Shown: positions 1 to 6,212 of the stretch, piece after piece
How positions within the stretch are numbered: the first letter of the stretch is position 1
Layout of the letters: each line of letters begins with the position of its first letter
Position numbers and translations under genes: made by a program
Assembly (NCBI GenBank): GCA_910584115.1
Contig: CAJTYN010000151.1
Coordinates: 1-7,480 of the forward strand
Source: an uncultured Lachnospiraceae bacterium
Lineage (GTDB): Bacteria > Bacillota > Clostridia > Lachnospirales > Lachnospiraceae
DNA length: 7,480 bases
Direction of reading: 5' to 3'
Notes under the pieces: generated by a model
Seen by the model: the letters and a program-made list of their open reading frames with translations, nothing else
The model's database searches: none
Told to the model about the DNA's origin: nothing

Positions 1-1712
1 CCCACGCTCTGCTGACCGGTCTGGATAAATACAACAACATCTATATGATGGCCGACTCCGGCGCCCGTGGTTCTGACAAGCAGATCAAACAGCTGGCCGG
101 CATGCGCGGACTGATGGCGGATACCACCGGACACACCATCGAGCTGCCGATCAAATCCAATTTCCGTGAGGGGCTGGACGTTCTGGAATACTTCATGTCC
201 GCCCACGGGGCCAGGAAAGGTCTGTCAGATACGGCGCTGCGTACAGCGGACTCCGGTTACCTGACCCGCCGTCTGGTGGACGTATCCCAGGAGCTGATCG
301 TGCGCGAGCTGGACTGCTGTGAAGGCCAGGACGAGATTCCGGGCATGTATGTAAAAGCTTTTGCCGACGGGAAAGAAGAAATCGAGAGCCTTCAGGAACG
401 GATCACCGGGAGATTTTCCTGCAAGACGATCACCGACAGGGACGGAAATGTGCTGGTGAAGGCCAACCATATGATCACACCGAAGCGCGCGGCGAAGATC
501 ATGAGCCAGGGTGTGGATGAGAACGGGGAACCCCTGGAACAGGTGAAGATCCGTACGATCCTGACCTGCAAATGTCATGTGGGCATCTGCGCGAAATGCT
601 ACGGGGCCAACATGGCCACCGGCGAACCCGTACAAGTGGGCGAGTCCGTCGGCATCATCGCGGCCCAGTCCATCGGTGAGCCGGGCACACAGCTGACCAT
701 GCGTACCTTCCATACCGGAGGCGTGGCAGGCGGTGACATCACCCAGGGTCTTCCCCGTGTGGAGGAGCTCTTTGAAGCCAGGAAGCCGAAAGGTCTGGCC
801 ATCATCACAGAGATCGCGGGCCGTGCGGTCATCAGCGACACGAAGAAGAAGCGCGAGATCACGATCACCAACGAGGAGACCGGGGAAGCCAAGACCTACC
901 TGATCCCCTACGGCTCCCGGATCAAGATCACGGACGGGGATATCCTCGAAGCCGGTGATGAGCTGACAGAAGGGAGCGTCAATCCTCATGATATCCTGAA
1001 GATCAAAGGCGTCCGTGCAGTGCAGGATTATATGATCCAGGAAGTACAGCGTGTATACAGGCTCCAGGGTGTGGATATCAACGACAAGCACATCGAGGTC
1101 ATCGTGCGCCAGATGCTGAAGAAAGTCAGCATAGAGACAAACGGGGACGCGGATTTCCTGCCGGGGACATTGGTGGATGTGCTGGAATTTGAGGACGAGA
1201 ACGAACGTCTGATCCAGGAAGGCTTAGAACCCGCAGTGGGCAGCCAGGTGATGCTGGGGATCACAAAGGCATCCCTGGCCACAAACTCCTTCCTGTCAGC
1301 CGCATCCTTCCAGGAGACGACGAAAGTCCTCACGGAAGCGGCCATCAAAGGAAAAGCCGATCCGCTCATCGGTCTGAAAGAAAATGTCATCATCGGGAAA
1401 CTGATCCCGGCGGGCACCGGCCTGAAATGCTACAGCGACGTGAAGCTGGATACAGAAAAAGGGGCCGACGACTATATCGACTTCAGTGATGATCTGGAAG
1501 AGGATATGGATCTGGACGCCGATGTATCCATAACAGAGGCCGACGGTTATCTGCCGGAGCTGGACGAGATAGATGAAATGGATGAGATAGACGGTCTCAC
1601 AGAGCTGGATGAGCAGGATGAGGCCCAGGAGAGCGCAGAGATGGGAGCGCCAGATGCCGATCCGGAGCCAGGAGCACCGGAAGAGTCAGAAGAGAGAGAA
1701 GAAGAGATATAA
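1..1712 (+). CDS. rpoC: DNA-directed RNA polymerase subunit beta' (C-terminal part, 5'-truncated)
   Basis: This is the C-terminal half of the catalytic beta' subunit; the active-site NADFDGD region lies upstream of the window. The frame starts at base 3, and the ATG at 45 is an internal methionine. Numbering from that Met, MADSGARGS is at 2-10 and the bridge-helix region (NFREGLDVLEYF to TRRLVDV) at about 39-80. The second zinc site is formed by C91 or C92 with C175, C182 and C185. The trigger loop follows GEPGTQLTMRTFHTGG (211-226) and runs straight into ITQGLPRVEELFEARKPKG, so the large SI3 insertion of proteobacteria is absent, as in Firmicutes. The C-terminal core ends with IGLKENVIIGKLIPAGTG (442-459). 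After it comes a tail of about 90 residues dominated by Asp and Glu, with repeated LDEIDEMDEID-like units (505-525), which is an expanded disordered extension. The gene stops with TAA immediately before an intrinsic terminator. Confidence 0.98.
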   Translation, partial: HALLTGLDKYNNIYMMADSGARGSDKQIKQLAGMRGLMADTTGHTIELPIKSNFREGLDVLEYFMSAHGARKGLSDTALRTADSGYLTRRLVDVSQELIVRELDCCEGQDEIPGMYVKAFADGKEEIESLQERITGRFSCKTITDRDGNVLVKANHMITPKRAAKIMSQGVDENGEPLEQVKIRTILTCKCHVGICAKCYGANMATGEPVQVGESVGIIAAQSIGEPGTQLTMRTFHTGGVAGGDITQGLPRVEELFEARKPKGLAIITEIAGRAVISDTKKKREITITNEETGEAKTYLIPYGSRIKITDGDILEAGDELTEGSVNPHDILKIKGVRAVQDYMIQEVQRVYRLQGVDINDKHIEVIVRQMLKKVSIETNGDADFLPGTLVDVLEFEDENERLIQEGLEPAVGSQVMLGITKASLATNSFLSAASFQETTKVLTEAAIKGKADPLIGLKENVIIGKLIPAGTGLKCYSDVKLDTEKGADDYIDFSDDLEEDMDLDADVSITEADGYLPELDEIDEMDEIDGLTELDEQDEAQESAEMGAPDADPEPGAPEESEEREEEI

Positions 1713-1716
1713 GAAG

Positions 1717-1768
1717 AAAAGGTTCCATGCCGGCCGCGCCTCTTTGGCGGCCAGTGTGGGACCTTTTT
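1717..1768 (+). terminator. Intrinsic terminator of the rpoBC unit
   Basis: The outer arms AAAAGGTTCC (1717-1726) and GGGACCTTTT (1758-1767) pair over 10 bp with one G-U. An inner GC-rich stem uses GGCC and GCC on the left and GGC and GGCC on the right, around a TCTTT loop. A T5 tract ends the structure at 1768. It starts four bases after the rpoC stop. The matching A-tract on the left could allow some function on the opposite strand, but no minus-strand gene is seen. Confidence 0.9.
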
Positions 1769-1872
1769 ACGCATAATATAGGCGTTCCCGGCATAGAATG
1801 ATAGAAGTGTTCCGTTATTTATGCGCAATGATATAAAAACGTACCTTTACCGGGAAAAAGCCATAGAGACGC

Positions 1873-1901
1873 TTGACAAATCCAGAAAATGGTTGTAAAC
1901 T
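1873..1901 (+). promoter_or_regulatory. Sigma-A promoter of the secreted-protein module
   Basis: A perfect -35 box TTGACA (1873-1878) is followed by a 17-base spacer and a weaker -10 box TAAACT (1896-1901), with TG just upstream. Transcription would start near 1908, about ten bases before a run of ten G. The promoter lies after the rpoC terminator and before the small ORF at 1936, so the module should be transcribed independently of rpoC. Confidence 0.72.
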
Positions 1902-1918
1902 AAGACTATGGAAATAAA

Positions 1919-1928
1919 GGGGGGGGGG
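1919..1928 (+). repeat. Homopolymeric G10 tract in the leader
   Basis: Ten consecutive G residues lie between the promoter and the ATG at 1936. The 3' end of the run with the following TG gives GGGGGTG (1924-1930). This can pair with the anti-Shine-Dalgarno sequence with one G-U pair, five bases before the ATG. The tract may therefore act as a ribosome binding site. A run of this length is also prone to length variation and to sequencing error. Confidence 0.7.
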
Positions 1929-1935
1929 TGCAAAT

Positions 1936-2031
1936 ATGCAAAAATATTCTTTTTTTGTGGCAAATGATATCACGGATGCTCAGCGAGACGGTGAGGAAAA
2001 AAGCTCAGGCTTGAAAAAAGGATTAGAGTAG
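1936..2031 (+). CDS. Possible 31-residue small protein or leader peptide
   Basis: An ATG ORF encodes MQKYSFFVANDITDAQ followed by RDGEEKSSGLKKGLE and a TAG stop. It has a plausible poly-G Shine-Dalgarno ending five bases before the start. It lies between a good promoter and the secreted-protein gene, whose start is 18 bases after this stop, so the two would share a transcript. The peptide has a short hydrophobic patch near the N-terminus and a charged, Lys/Glu-rich C-terminal half, with no recognisable domain, signal peptide or run of one amino acid typical of attenuator peptides. I do not recognise it. It could be a translated leader controlling the next gene, a small independent protein, or chance. 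The SD, promoter and spacing are seen; translation is inferred. Confidence 0.4.
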   Translation: MQKYSFFVANDITDAQRDGEEKSSGLKKGLE

Positions 2032-2033
2032 AA

Positions 2034-2040
2034 AAGGAGA
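2034..2040 (+). promoter_or_regulatory. Ribosome binding site of the secreted-protein gene
   Basis: AAGGAGA lies nine bases before the ATG at 2050 and just after the stop of the small ORF at 2031. It supports the chosen start. Confidence 0.8.
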
Positions 2041-2049
2041 CTTCTATAA

Positions 2050-2616
2050 ATGAAAAAGATTGTTAAGAAGACAGCGATCATGTTGACAGCTATAATGATG
2101 GTGCTTCAGGTTTCTGTATGCCTGCAGGCAACGGAAGTAAGTGCGAAGGCATTGGCACCGAAGAAAGCATACAGCAACTACATCAACCGTTATCTCTATG
2201 ATTCCATCGGAAAGAAAAACGCTAAATATGTTTACAGGGATCTGGATGGCGACGGCGTACAGGAACTGTTAGTTAAATACACAGTAGGCGGCAGGAACGC
2301 ATACAAAGTCTACACATACCGTGCAAAAAAAGGTAAAGAGATCGTTCAGATCATGAACCTGAAGAACAACGGCATCAGCATGATGGTCAAAGGTAAATCT
2401 CTGCGTGTTACAAAGATGGTAGGCAGCACAAAAGTTACTATCGATTACAGGAAAGTTGACAATAAACTCTTCAAATACAATACATATGAGAAGAGATACA
2501 ACGGCTACTTCCGCAATGGCGCACGCATTTCCGAAGAAAGTTACAACAAGAATGTTGTTAATAAAGCAGATGAGTATGCAAACGTATTTGCAGGAGCAAA
2601 AAAAATAAGAAAATAG
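2050..2616 (+). CDS. Small secreted protein of unknown function with a DxDxDG loop
   Basis: The 188-residue product has a clear Sec signal peptide: a Lys-rich n-region (MKKIVKK), a hydrophobic stretch at about 8-28, and an A-x-A signal peptidase I site at A32-K33-A34. The mature protein should be exported and has about 154 residues. C24 is not in a proper lipobox, so a lipoprotein is unlikely. At 64-72 the sequence DLDGDGVQE, followed by LLV, resembles calcium-binding loops of the DxDxDG type found in secreted Clostridia proteins. The rest is rich in Lys, Tyr and Asn, strongly basic, with beta-prone segments and no LPxTG anchor or transmembrane helix. The ATG has a good SD. The gene ends with tandem stops TAG TAG. 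Its base composition is AT-richer than rpoC and the str genes. I cannot assign a function; calcium binding is inferred from the motif. It has no obvious link to transcription or translation. Confidence 0.85.
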   Translation: MKKIVKKTAIMLTAIMMVLQVSVCLQATEVSAKALAPKKAYSNYINRYLYDSIGKKNAKYVYRDLDGDGVQELLVKYTVGGRNAYKVYTYRAKKGKEIVQIMNLKNNGISMMVKGKSLRVTKMVGSTKVTIDYRKVDNKLFKYNTYEKRYNGYFRNGARISEESYNKNVVNKADEYANVFAGAKKIRK

Positions 2617-2731
2617 TAGATGTCTTCCTCCCTTTATTTCGTAAATAATTACGTTTTGTGTGCGCTTTTTTAGAAGAGTGACGGGACAAAATGTGATAGA
2701 TCAATGTGATATTACACTGATTTTTATCAGT

Positions 2732-2770
2732 ACGAGGCTGCGTGATGAGCGCGGCCTCGTTTTCTATTTC
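2732..2770 (+). terminator. Intrinsic terminator after the secreted-protein gene
   Basis: ACGAGGCTGCG (2732-2742) pairs with CGCGGCCTCGT (2750-2760) over 11 bp with one G-U around a 7-base loop, followed by the T-rich TTTCTATTTC. A smaller hairpin, ACTGAT-TTTT-ATCAGT (2716-2731), abuts it upstream. The terminator lies 116 bases after the stop codon and 44 bases before the rpsL promoter, so it insulates the str operon from the module. Confidence 0.85.
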
Positions 2771-2813
2771 TGTTCATCCATATCTCGATCATAAAAATCT
2801 AAAGATCTCCCCC

Positions 2814-2842
2814 TTGACAGACGATCTGCAAGAGGATATAAT
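2814..2842 (+). promoter_or_regulatory. Str operon promoter (perfect sigma-A consensus)
   Basis: TTGACA (2814-2819), a spacer of exactly 17 bases and TATAAT (2837-2842) match the vegetative consensus at all 12 positions. Transcription should start near 2849, giving an rpsL leader of about 145 bases. The strength fits a ribosomal-protein and elongation-factor operon. Confidence 0.92.
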
Positions 2843-2860
2843 ACATGGAAGCGTGTTAAA

Positions 2861-2968
2861 ATATCGAGAGATATCATGCGCGCTCATCTATGAATAGCAG
2901 CCGCAGACAAGATCACACATTCCCGGATATCTATGAGGAGTACGGCAAGGAGATATCCAGGGGTTTTT
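2861..2968 (+). promoter_or_regulatory. rpsL leader with terminator-like hairpin (possible attenuator)
   Basis: CCCGGATATC (2922-2931) pairs with GATATCC (2952-2958) and GGG (2960-2962), with A2959 bulged. This makes a 10-bp stem, extendable by T2932-A2951, followed by G and T5 (2964-2968). It lies 26 bases before the rpsL ATG. Upstream, ATATC-GAGA-GATAT (2861-2874) forms a small hairpin capped by a GNRA-type loop. Its GATATC (2870-2875) could also pair with the GATATC of the terminator arm (2926-2931), so mutually exclusive folds are possible. The pairing is seen in the sequence; a regulatory role and any ligand, such as a ribosomal protein, are inferred. I cannot match it to a named leader family. 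Confidence 0.45.
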
Positions 2969-2993
2969 GAGAGAATTTCGGGAGGTGAAGGAA

Positions 2994-3407
2994 ATGCCAA
3001 CATTTAACCAGTTAGTCAGAAAAGGAAGAAAGACAGCCGTAAAGAAATCCACCGCTCCTGCTCTGCAGAAGAATTTCAATTCCCTGAAAAAGAAGAGCAC
3101 GACCCAGTCTTCTCCACAGAAGAGGGGTGTCTGCACAGCGGTCAAGACTGCTACGCCGAAGAAGCCGAACTCTGCGCTCCGTAAGATCGCCAGGGTACGT
3201 CTTTCAAACGGGATCGAGGTCACGAGCTATATCCCGGGCGAAGGCCACAATCTGCAGGAGCACAGCGTTGTCCTGATCCGTGGCGGAAGGGTCAAGGACC
3301 TGCCAGGTACCAGGTATCACATCATCAGGGGTACATTGGATACCGCGGGTGTAGCGAACAGGAAACAGGCCCGCTCCAAATATGGTGCAAAACGGCCGAA
3401 AAAATAA
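2994..3407 (+). CDS. rpsL: 30S ribosomal protein S12
   Basis: S12 sits at the decoding centre of the 30S subunit and contributes to tRNA selection accuracy. The 137-residue product begins MPTFNQLVRKGRK at an ATG preceded by GGAGGTGA (2981-2988). An in-frame TTG at 2967 would add nine residues but lacks an SD and lies within the leader hairpin's T-run, so it is rejected. The N-terminal region contains the extra segment typical of Firmicutes S12 (about 26-40) before PQKRGVCT. Conserved signatures are TPKKPNSALRK (54-64), GEGHNLQEHSVVLIRGG (82-98) and RVKDLPG (99-105). The lysines equivalent to E. coli K42 and K87, where streptomycin resistance mutations occur, are K56 and K101 and are wild-type. 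D102 is the aspartate that is methylthiolated in some bacteria. Where B. subtilis has Arg after GVCT, this protein has Ala (GVCTAV). It is the first gene of the str operon. Confidence 0.98.
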   Translation: MPTFNQLVRKGRKTAVKKSTAPALQKNFNSLKKKSTTQSSPQKRGVCTAVKTATPKKPNSALRKIARVRLSNGIEVTSYIPGEGHNLQEHSVVLIRGGRVKDLPGTRYHIIRGTLDTAGVANRKQARSKYGAKRPKK

Positions 3408-3588
3408 TCTTTAGATAGAGATCATTGGTGTTATCCCACAGATGGATGCGATCTGTACAGTCATTCCATATTACCCTCCCGGCTGCGGGTCAGATATAGA
3501 AGATTACCTGTGCGAACATACGATCCAAGTGTGAGTACCTATGATTTGATCAAAGCGGCTTGGCAAGACAAGTCAGCTGACCATGATT
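3408..3588 (+). other. Long rpsL-rpsG intercistronic spacer with small hairpins
   Basis: The gap between the rpsL stop and the rpsG start is 196 bases, much longer than usual for this pair. It contains ACAGAT (3438-3443) pairing with ATCTGT (3451-3456) around 7 bases, CCCG-GCTG-CGGG (3478-3489), and two perfect 10-base palindromes, TTTGATCAAA (3545-3554) and GTCAGCTGAC (3572-3581). No T-tract follows these stems, so they do not look like terminators, and I see no convincing promoter. In E. coli the S7 repressor binds the rpsL-rpsG intercistronic mRNA; whether this region does the same here is unknown. Confidence 0.4.
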
Positions 3589-3595
3589 AAGGAGG
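3589..3595 (+). promoter_or_regulatory. Ribosome binding site that fixes the rpsG start
   Basis: AAGGAGG lies eight bases before the GTG at 3604. The in-frame ATG at 3583 is upstream of this site and has no SD of its own, so GTG is the true start. Confidence 0.9.
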
Positions 3596-3603
3596 GAAGT
3601 AAC

Positions 3604-4074
3604 GTGCCACGGAAAGGACATACTCAGAGGAGAGACGTGCTGGCAGACCCATTATACAACAATAAAGTGGTCACCAAGCTGATCAACAACATCATGTTGG
3701 ACGGCAAAAAAGGTGTTGCTCAGAAGATCGTGTATAATGCGTTTGCCAAAGTAGAGGAGAAGGCTGGGAAGCCTGCTCTGGATGTATTTGAAGAGGCCAT
3801 GAATAATATCATGCCCGTACTGGAAGTAAAGGCAAGGCGTATCGGCGGTGCGACCTATCAGGTGCCCATCGAGGTACGTCCTGAGAGACGCCAGGCTCTG
3901 GCTCTGCGCTGGCTGACCCAGTTTTCACGCAAGAGAGGCGAGAAAAAGATGGAGGACAGGCTGGCGAATGAGCTCTTAGATGCCATGAACAACACAGGAG
4001 CGTCTGTCAAGAGAAAAGAAGATATGCACAAAATGGCAGAGGCCAACAGGGCGTTTGCGCATTATAGATTCTAG
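3604..4074 (+). CDS. rpsG: 30S ribosomal protein S7
   Basis: S7 is a primary 16S rRNA binding protein that starts assembly of the 30S head and lies near the E-site tRNA. The product has 156 residues, the usual bacterial length, and starts at GTG (MPRKGHTQRRDVLADPLYN). This start is chosen because the SD sits just before it and because it matches the family N-terminus. Conserved features include NIMLDGKKGVAQKI (about 29-42), the beta-hairpin segment VKARRIGGATYQVPIEVRPERR (about 79-100) and the C-terminal FAHYRF. It is followed by fusA after 12 bases, and the fusA Shine-Dalgarno overlaps the rpsG stop codon. S7 is the autogenous repressor of the str operon in E. coli; here that is only a possibility. 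Confidence 0.98.
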   Translation: MPRKGHTQRRDVLADPLYNNKVVTKLINNIMLDGKKGVAQKIVYNAFAKVEEKAGKPALDVFEEAMNNIMPVLEVKARRIGGATYQVPIEVRPERRQALALRWLTQFSRKRGEKKMEDRLANELLDAMNNTGASVKRKEDMHKMAEANRAFAHYRF

Positions 4075-4078
4075 GAGG
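4073..4078 (+). promoter_or_regulatory. Ribosome binding site that fixes the fusA TTG start
   Basis: AGGAGG overlaps the rpsG stop TAG (4072-4074) and lies eight bases before TTG at 4087. There is no in-frame ATG or GTG between the site and the conserved EF-G N-terminus, so TTG is the only reasonable start. Confidence 0.88.
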
Positions 4079-4086
4079 AAGAAGCA

Positions 4087-6204
4087 TTGGCTGGAAGAGA
4101 ATATCCATTAGAGAGGACCAGGAACATCGGTATCATGGCGCATATCGATGCGGGTAAGACGACTCTTACAGAACGTATCCTATATTATACCGGTGTAAAC
4201 TACAAGATCGGGGATACACACGAAGGGACTGCCACCATGGACTGGATGGAGCAGGAACAGGAGAGGGGTATCACCATCACTTCCGCCGCTACGACCTGCC
4301 ACTGGACTCCGCAGGAGAACTGCAAGCCGAAGCCAGGCGCTCTGGAACATCGCATCAATATCATCGACACACCAGGGCATGTGGACTTCACAGTGGAAGT
4401 TGAGCGTTCACTCCGCGTGCTGGACGGGGCAGTAGGTGTCTTTTGTGCAAAAGGCGGCGTAGAGCCCCAGTCAGAGAATGTATGGCGTCAGGCAGACACC
4501 TACAATGTACCCCGTATGGCGTTCATCAACAAGATGGACATCCTGGGTGCGGATTTCTATAATGCAGTAGACCAGATCCGGACGAGACTGGGCAAGAACG
4601 CGATCTGTCTGCAGCTTCCGATCGGGAGCGAGGACAGTTTCCAGGGTATCATCGACCTGTTCGAGATGAAAGCCTACATCTATAATGATGAAAAAGGCGA
4701 GGACATCTCCATCGTAGATATCCCCGAAGACATGAAAGACGACGCAGAACTCTATCACACAGAGCTGGTGGAGAAGATCTGCGAGCTGGATGATGACCTG
4801 ATGCTGGAGTACCTGGAGGGCGAAGAACCTTCCGTAGAGGCCCTGAAAGCGGCTCTGCGCAAAGGCACCTGCGAATGTACAGCCGTACCGGTATGCTGCG
4901 GGACAGCGTATAGGAACAAGGGTGTACAGAAGCTGCTGGATGCAGTCCTGGAATATATGCCTGCACCCACAGATATCCCGGCGATCCAGGGCGAGGATAT
5001 GGACGGAAATCCGGTCGAGAGACATTCATCCGACGACGAGCCATTCTCCGCGCTGGCATTTAAGATCATGACAGACCCATTCGTGGGCAAACTGGCATAT
5101 TTTCGCGTATATTCCGGGACGATGAATTCCGGTTCTTATGTGTTAAATGCGACAAAAGGCAAGAAAGAACGTGTGGGCCGTATCCTGCAGATGCACGCAA
5201 ACAAGCGTGAAGAGCTGGATAAAGTATATTCCGGCGATATCGCGGCTGCGATCGGGTTTAAGATCACCACGACGGGGGATACTATCTGTGATGAGCAGCA
5301 TCCTGTGATCCTGGAATCAATGGAATTCCCGGAACCTGTCATCGAGCTGGCGATCGAGCCGAAAACGAAAGCGGGCCAGGGCAAATTGGGCGAATCCCTT
5401 GCAAAACTGGCAGAGGAAGACCCCACATTCCGCGCACACACCAACACAGAGACTGGCCAGACGATCATCGCCGGTATGGGCGAGCTCCATCTGGAGATCA
5501 TCGTGGACAGGCTGCTGCGTGAATTCAAGGTAGAGGCCAACGTAGGCGCTCCGCAGGTGGCTTACAAAGAGACGATCACCAAACCGGCAGATGTGGAGAG
5601 CAAATACGCAAAACAGTCCGGCGGACGTGGACAGTACGGACATTGTAAAGTTAAATTCGAGCCGATGGATGCCAACGGCGACGAACTGTACAAGTTCGAG
5701 TCGACTGTCGTGGGCGGTGCGATCCCGAAGGAATACATCCCCGCTGTAGGCGAAGGCATCGAGGAAGCGATGAAAGCCGGTATCTTAGGCGGATATCCGG
5801 TAGTCGGCATCTATGCAAATGTATACGATGGTTCATACCATGAGGTCGACTCCTCAGAGATGGCCTTCCACATCGCAGGTTCACTGGCCTTCAAAGAAGC
5901 GATGCAGAAGTCATCACCGATCCTGTTAGAGCCGATCATGCGAGTGGAAGTGACCACACCGGAAGATTACATGGGCGATGTGATCGGGGATATCAACTCA
6001 CGCCGCGGACGCATCGAGGGCATGGATGACATCGGCGGAGGAAAGATGATCCGTGGATTCGTGCCGCTGTCAGAGATGTTCGGATATTCCACAGATCTTC
6101 GTTCAAGGACACAGGGACGTGGCAATTACTCCATGTTCTTTGAAAAATACGAACCAGTACCGAAATCCGTACAGGACAAGATCCTGTCAAAAAAAGGTGA
6201 ATAA
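4087..6204 (+). CDS. fusA: Translation elongation factor G
   Basis: EF-G is the GTPase that moves tRNA and mRNA through the ribosome and takes part in recycling. The 705-residue protein starts at TTG (MAGREYPLERTRNIGIMAH). GTPase motifs are AHIDAGKTT (18-26), the switch I end RGITITSAAT (60-69), DTPGH (94-98), NKMD (148-151) and CGTA (271-274). Domain II starts about residue 316, III about 412, IV about 491 with GGRGQYGHCKVKF and the tip YHEVDSSE (584-591, H585 facing the decoding centre), and V about 611 with RRGRIEGM. Between switch I and G3, about 72-88 (CHWTPQENCKPKPGALE) is an insertion of roughly a dozen residues compared with B. subtilis EF-G, which I associate with Lachnospiraceae. 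All key residues are intact, so this is the housekeeping copy. It is likely translationally coupled to rpsG. No terminator follows, so transcription probably continues into tuf. Confidence 0.98.
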   Translation: MAGREYPLERTRNIGIMAHIDAGKTTLTERILYYTGVNYKIGDTHEGTATMDWMEQEQERGITITSAATTCHWTPQENCKPKPGALEHRINIIDTPGHVDFTVEVERSLRVLDGAVGVFCAKGGVEPQSENVWRQADTYNVPRMAFINKMDILGADFYNAVDQIRTRLGKNAICLQLPIGSEDSFQGIIDLFEMKAYIYNDEKGEDISIVDIPEDMKDDAELYHTELVEKICELDDDLMLEYLEGEEPSVEALKAALRKGTCECTAVPVCCGTAYRNKGVQKLLDAVLEYMPAPTDIPAIQGEDMDGNPVERHSSDDEPFSALAFKIMTDPFVGKLAYFRVYSGTMNSGSYVLNATKGKKERVGRILQMHANKREELDKVYSGDIAAAIGFKITTTGDTICDEQHPVILESMEFPEPVIELAIEPKTKAGQGKLGESLAKLAEEDPTFRAHTNTETGQTIIAGMGELHLEIIVDRLLREFKVEANVGAPQVAYKETITKPADVESKYAKQSGGRGQYGHCKVKFEPMDANGDELYKFESTVVGGAIPKEYIPAVGEGIEEAMKAGILGGYPVVGIYANVYDGSYHEVDSSEMAFHIAGSLAFKEAMQKSSPILLEPIMRVEVTTPEDYMGDVIGDINSRRGRIEGMDDIGGGKMIRGFVPLSEMFGYSTDLRSRTQGRGNYSMFFEKYEPVPKSVQDKILSKKGE

Positions 6205-6212
6205 AAATTTTC

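Noticed and set aside
225..1091. 288-residue open frame on the minus strand within rpoC
   Set aside because: It is antisense to conserved beta' sequence with no family resemblance, so it is a shadow of codon bias.
1821..1898. 25-codon ORF upstream of the module promoter
   Set aside because: It has no SD, and its stop lies within the -10 box, so the module transcript would not contain it.
2640..2671. First terminator candidate, CGTAA-ATAA-TTACG with a later T6
   Set aside because: The stem has only five mostly AT pairs, and the T6 run is 12 bases away. The hairpin at 2732-2760 is much stronger.
2692..2711. Direct repeat TGTGATA (2692-2698 and 2705-2711), reminiscent of a CRP/FNR half-site pair
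   Set aside because: The copies are direct, not inverted, lie over 100 bases before the rpsL -35 box and between a gene and its terminator. The evidence is too weak for an operator.
2967..2993. Upstream TTG extension of rpsL by nine residues
   Set aside because: There is no SD before it, and the ATG at 2994 has a strong SD and the family N-terminus MPTFNQLVRKG.
3442..3534. 30-codon ORF in the rpsL-rpsG gap
   Set aside because: It has no SD, no recognisable motif, and its ATG falls inside a small hairpin arm.
3583..3603. ATG at 3583 as the rpsG start
   Set aside because: The Shine-Dalgarno (3589-3595) lies downstream of it, and the extra residues are not part of S7.
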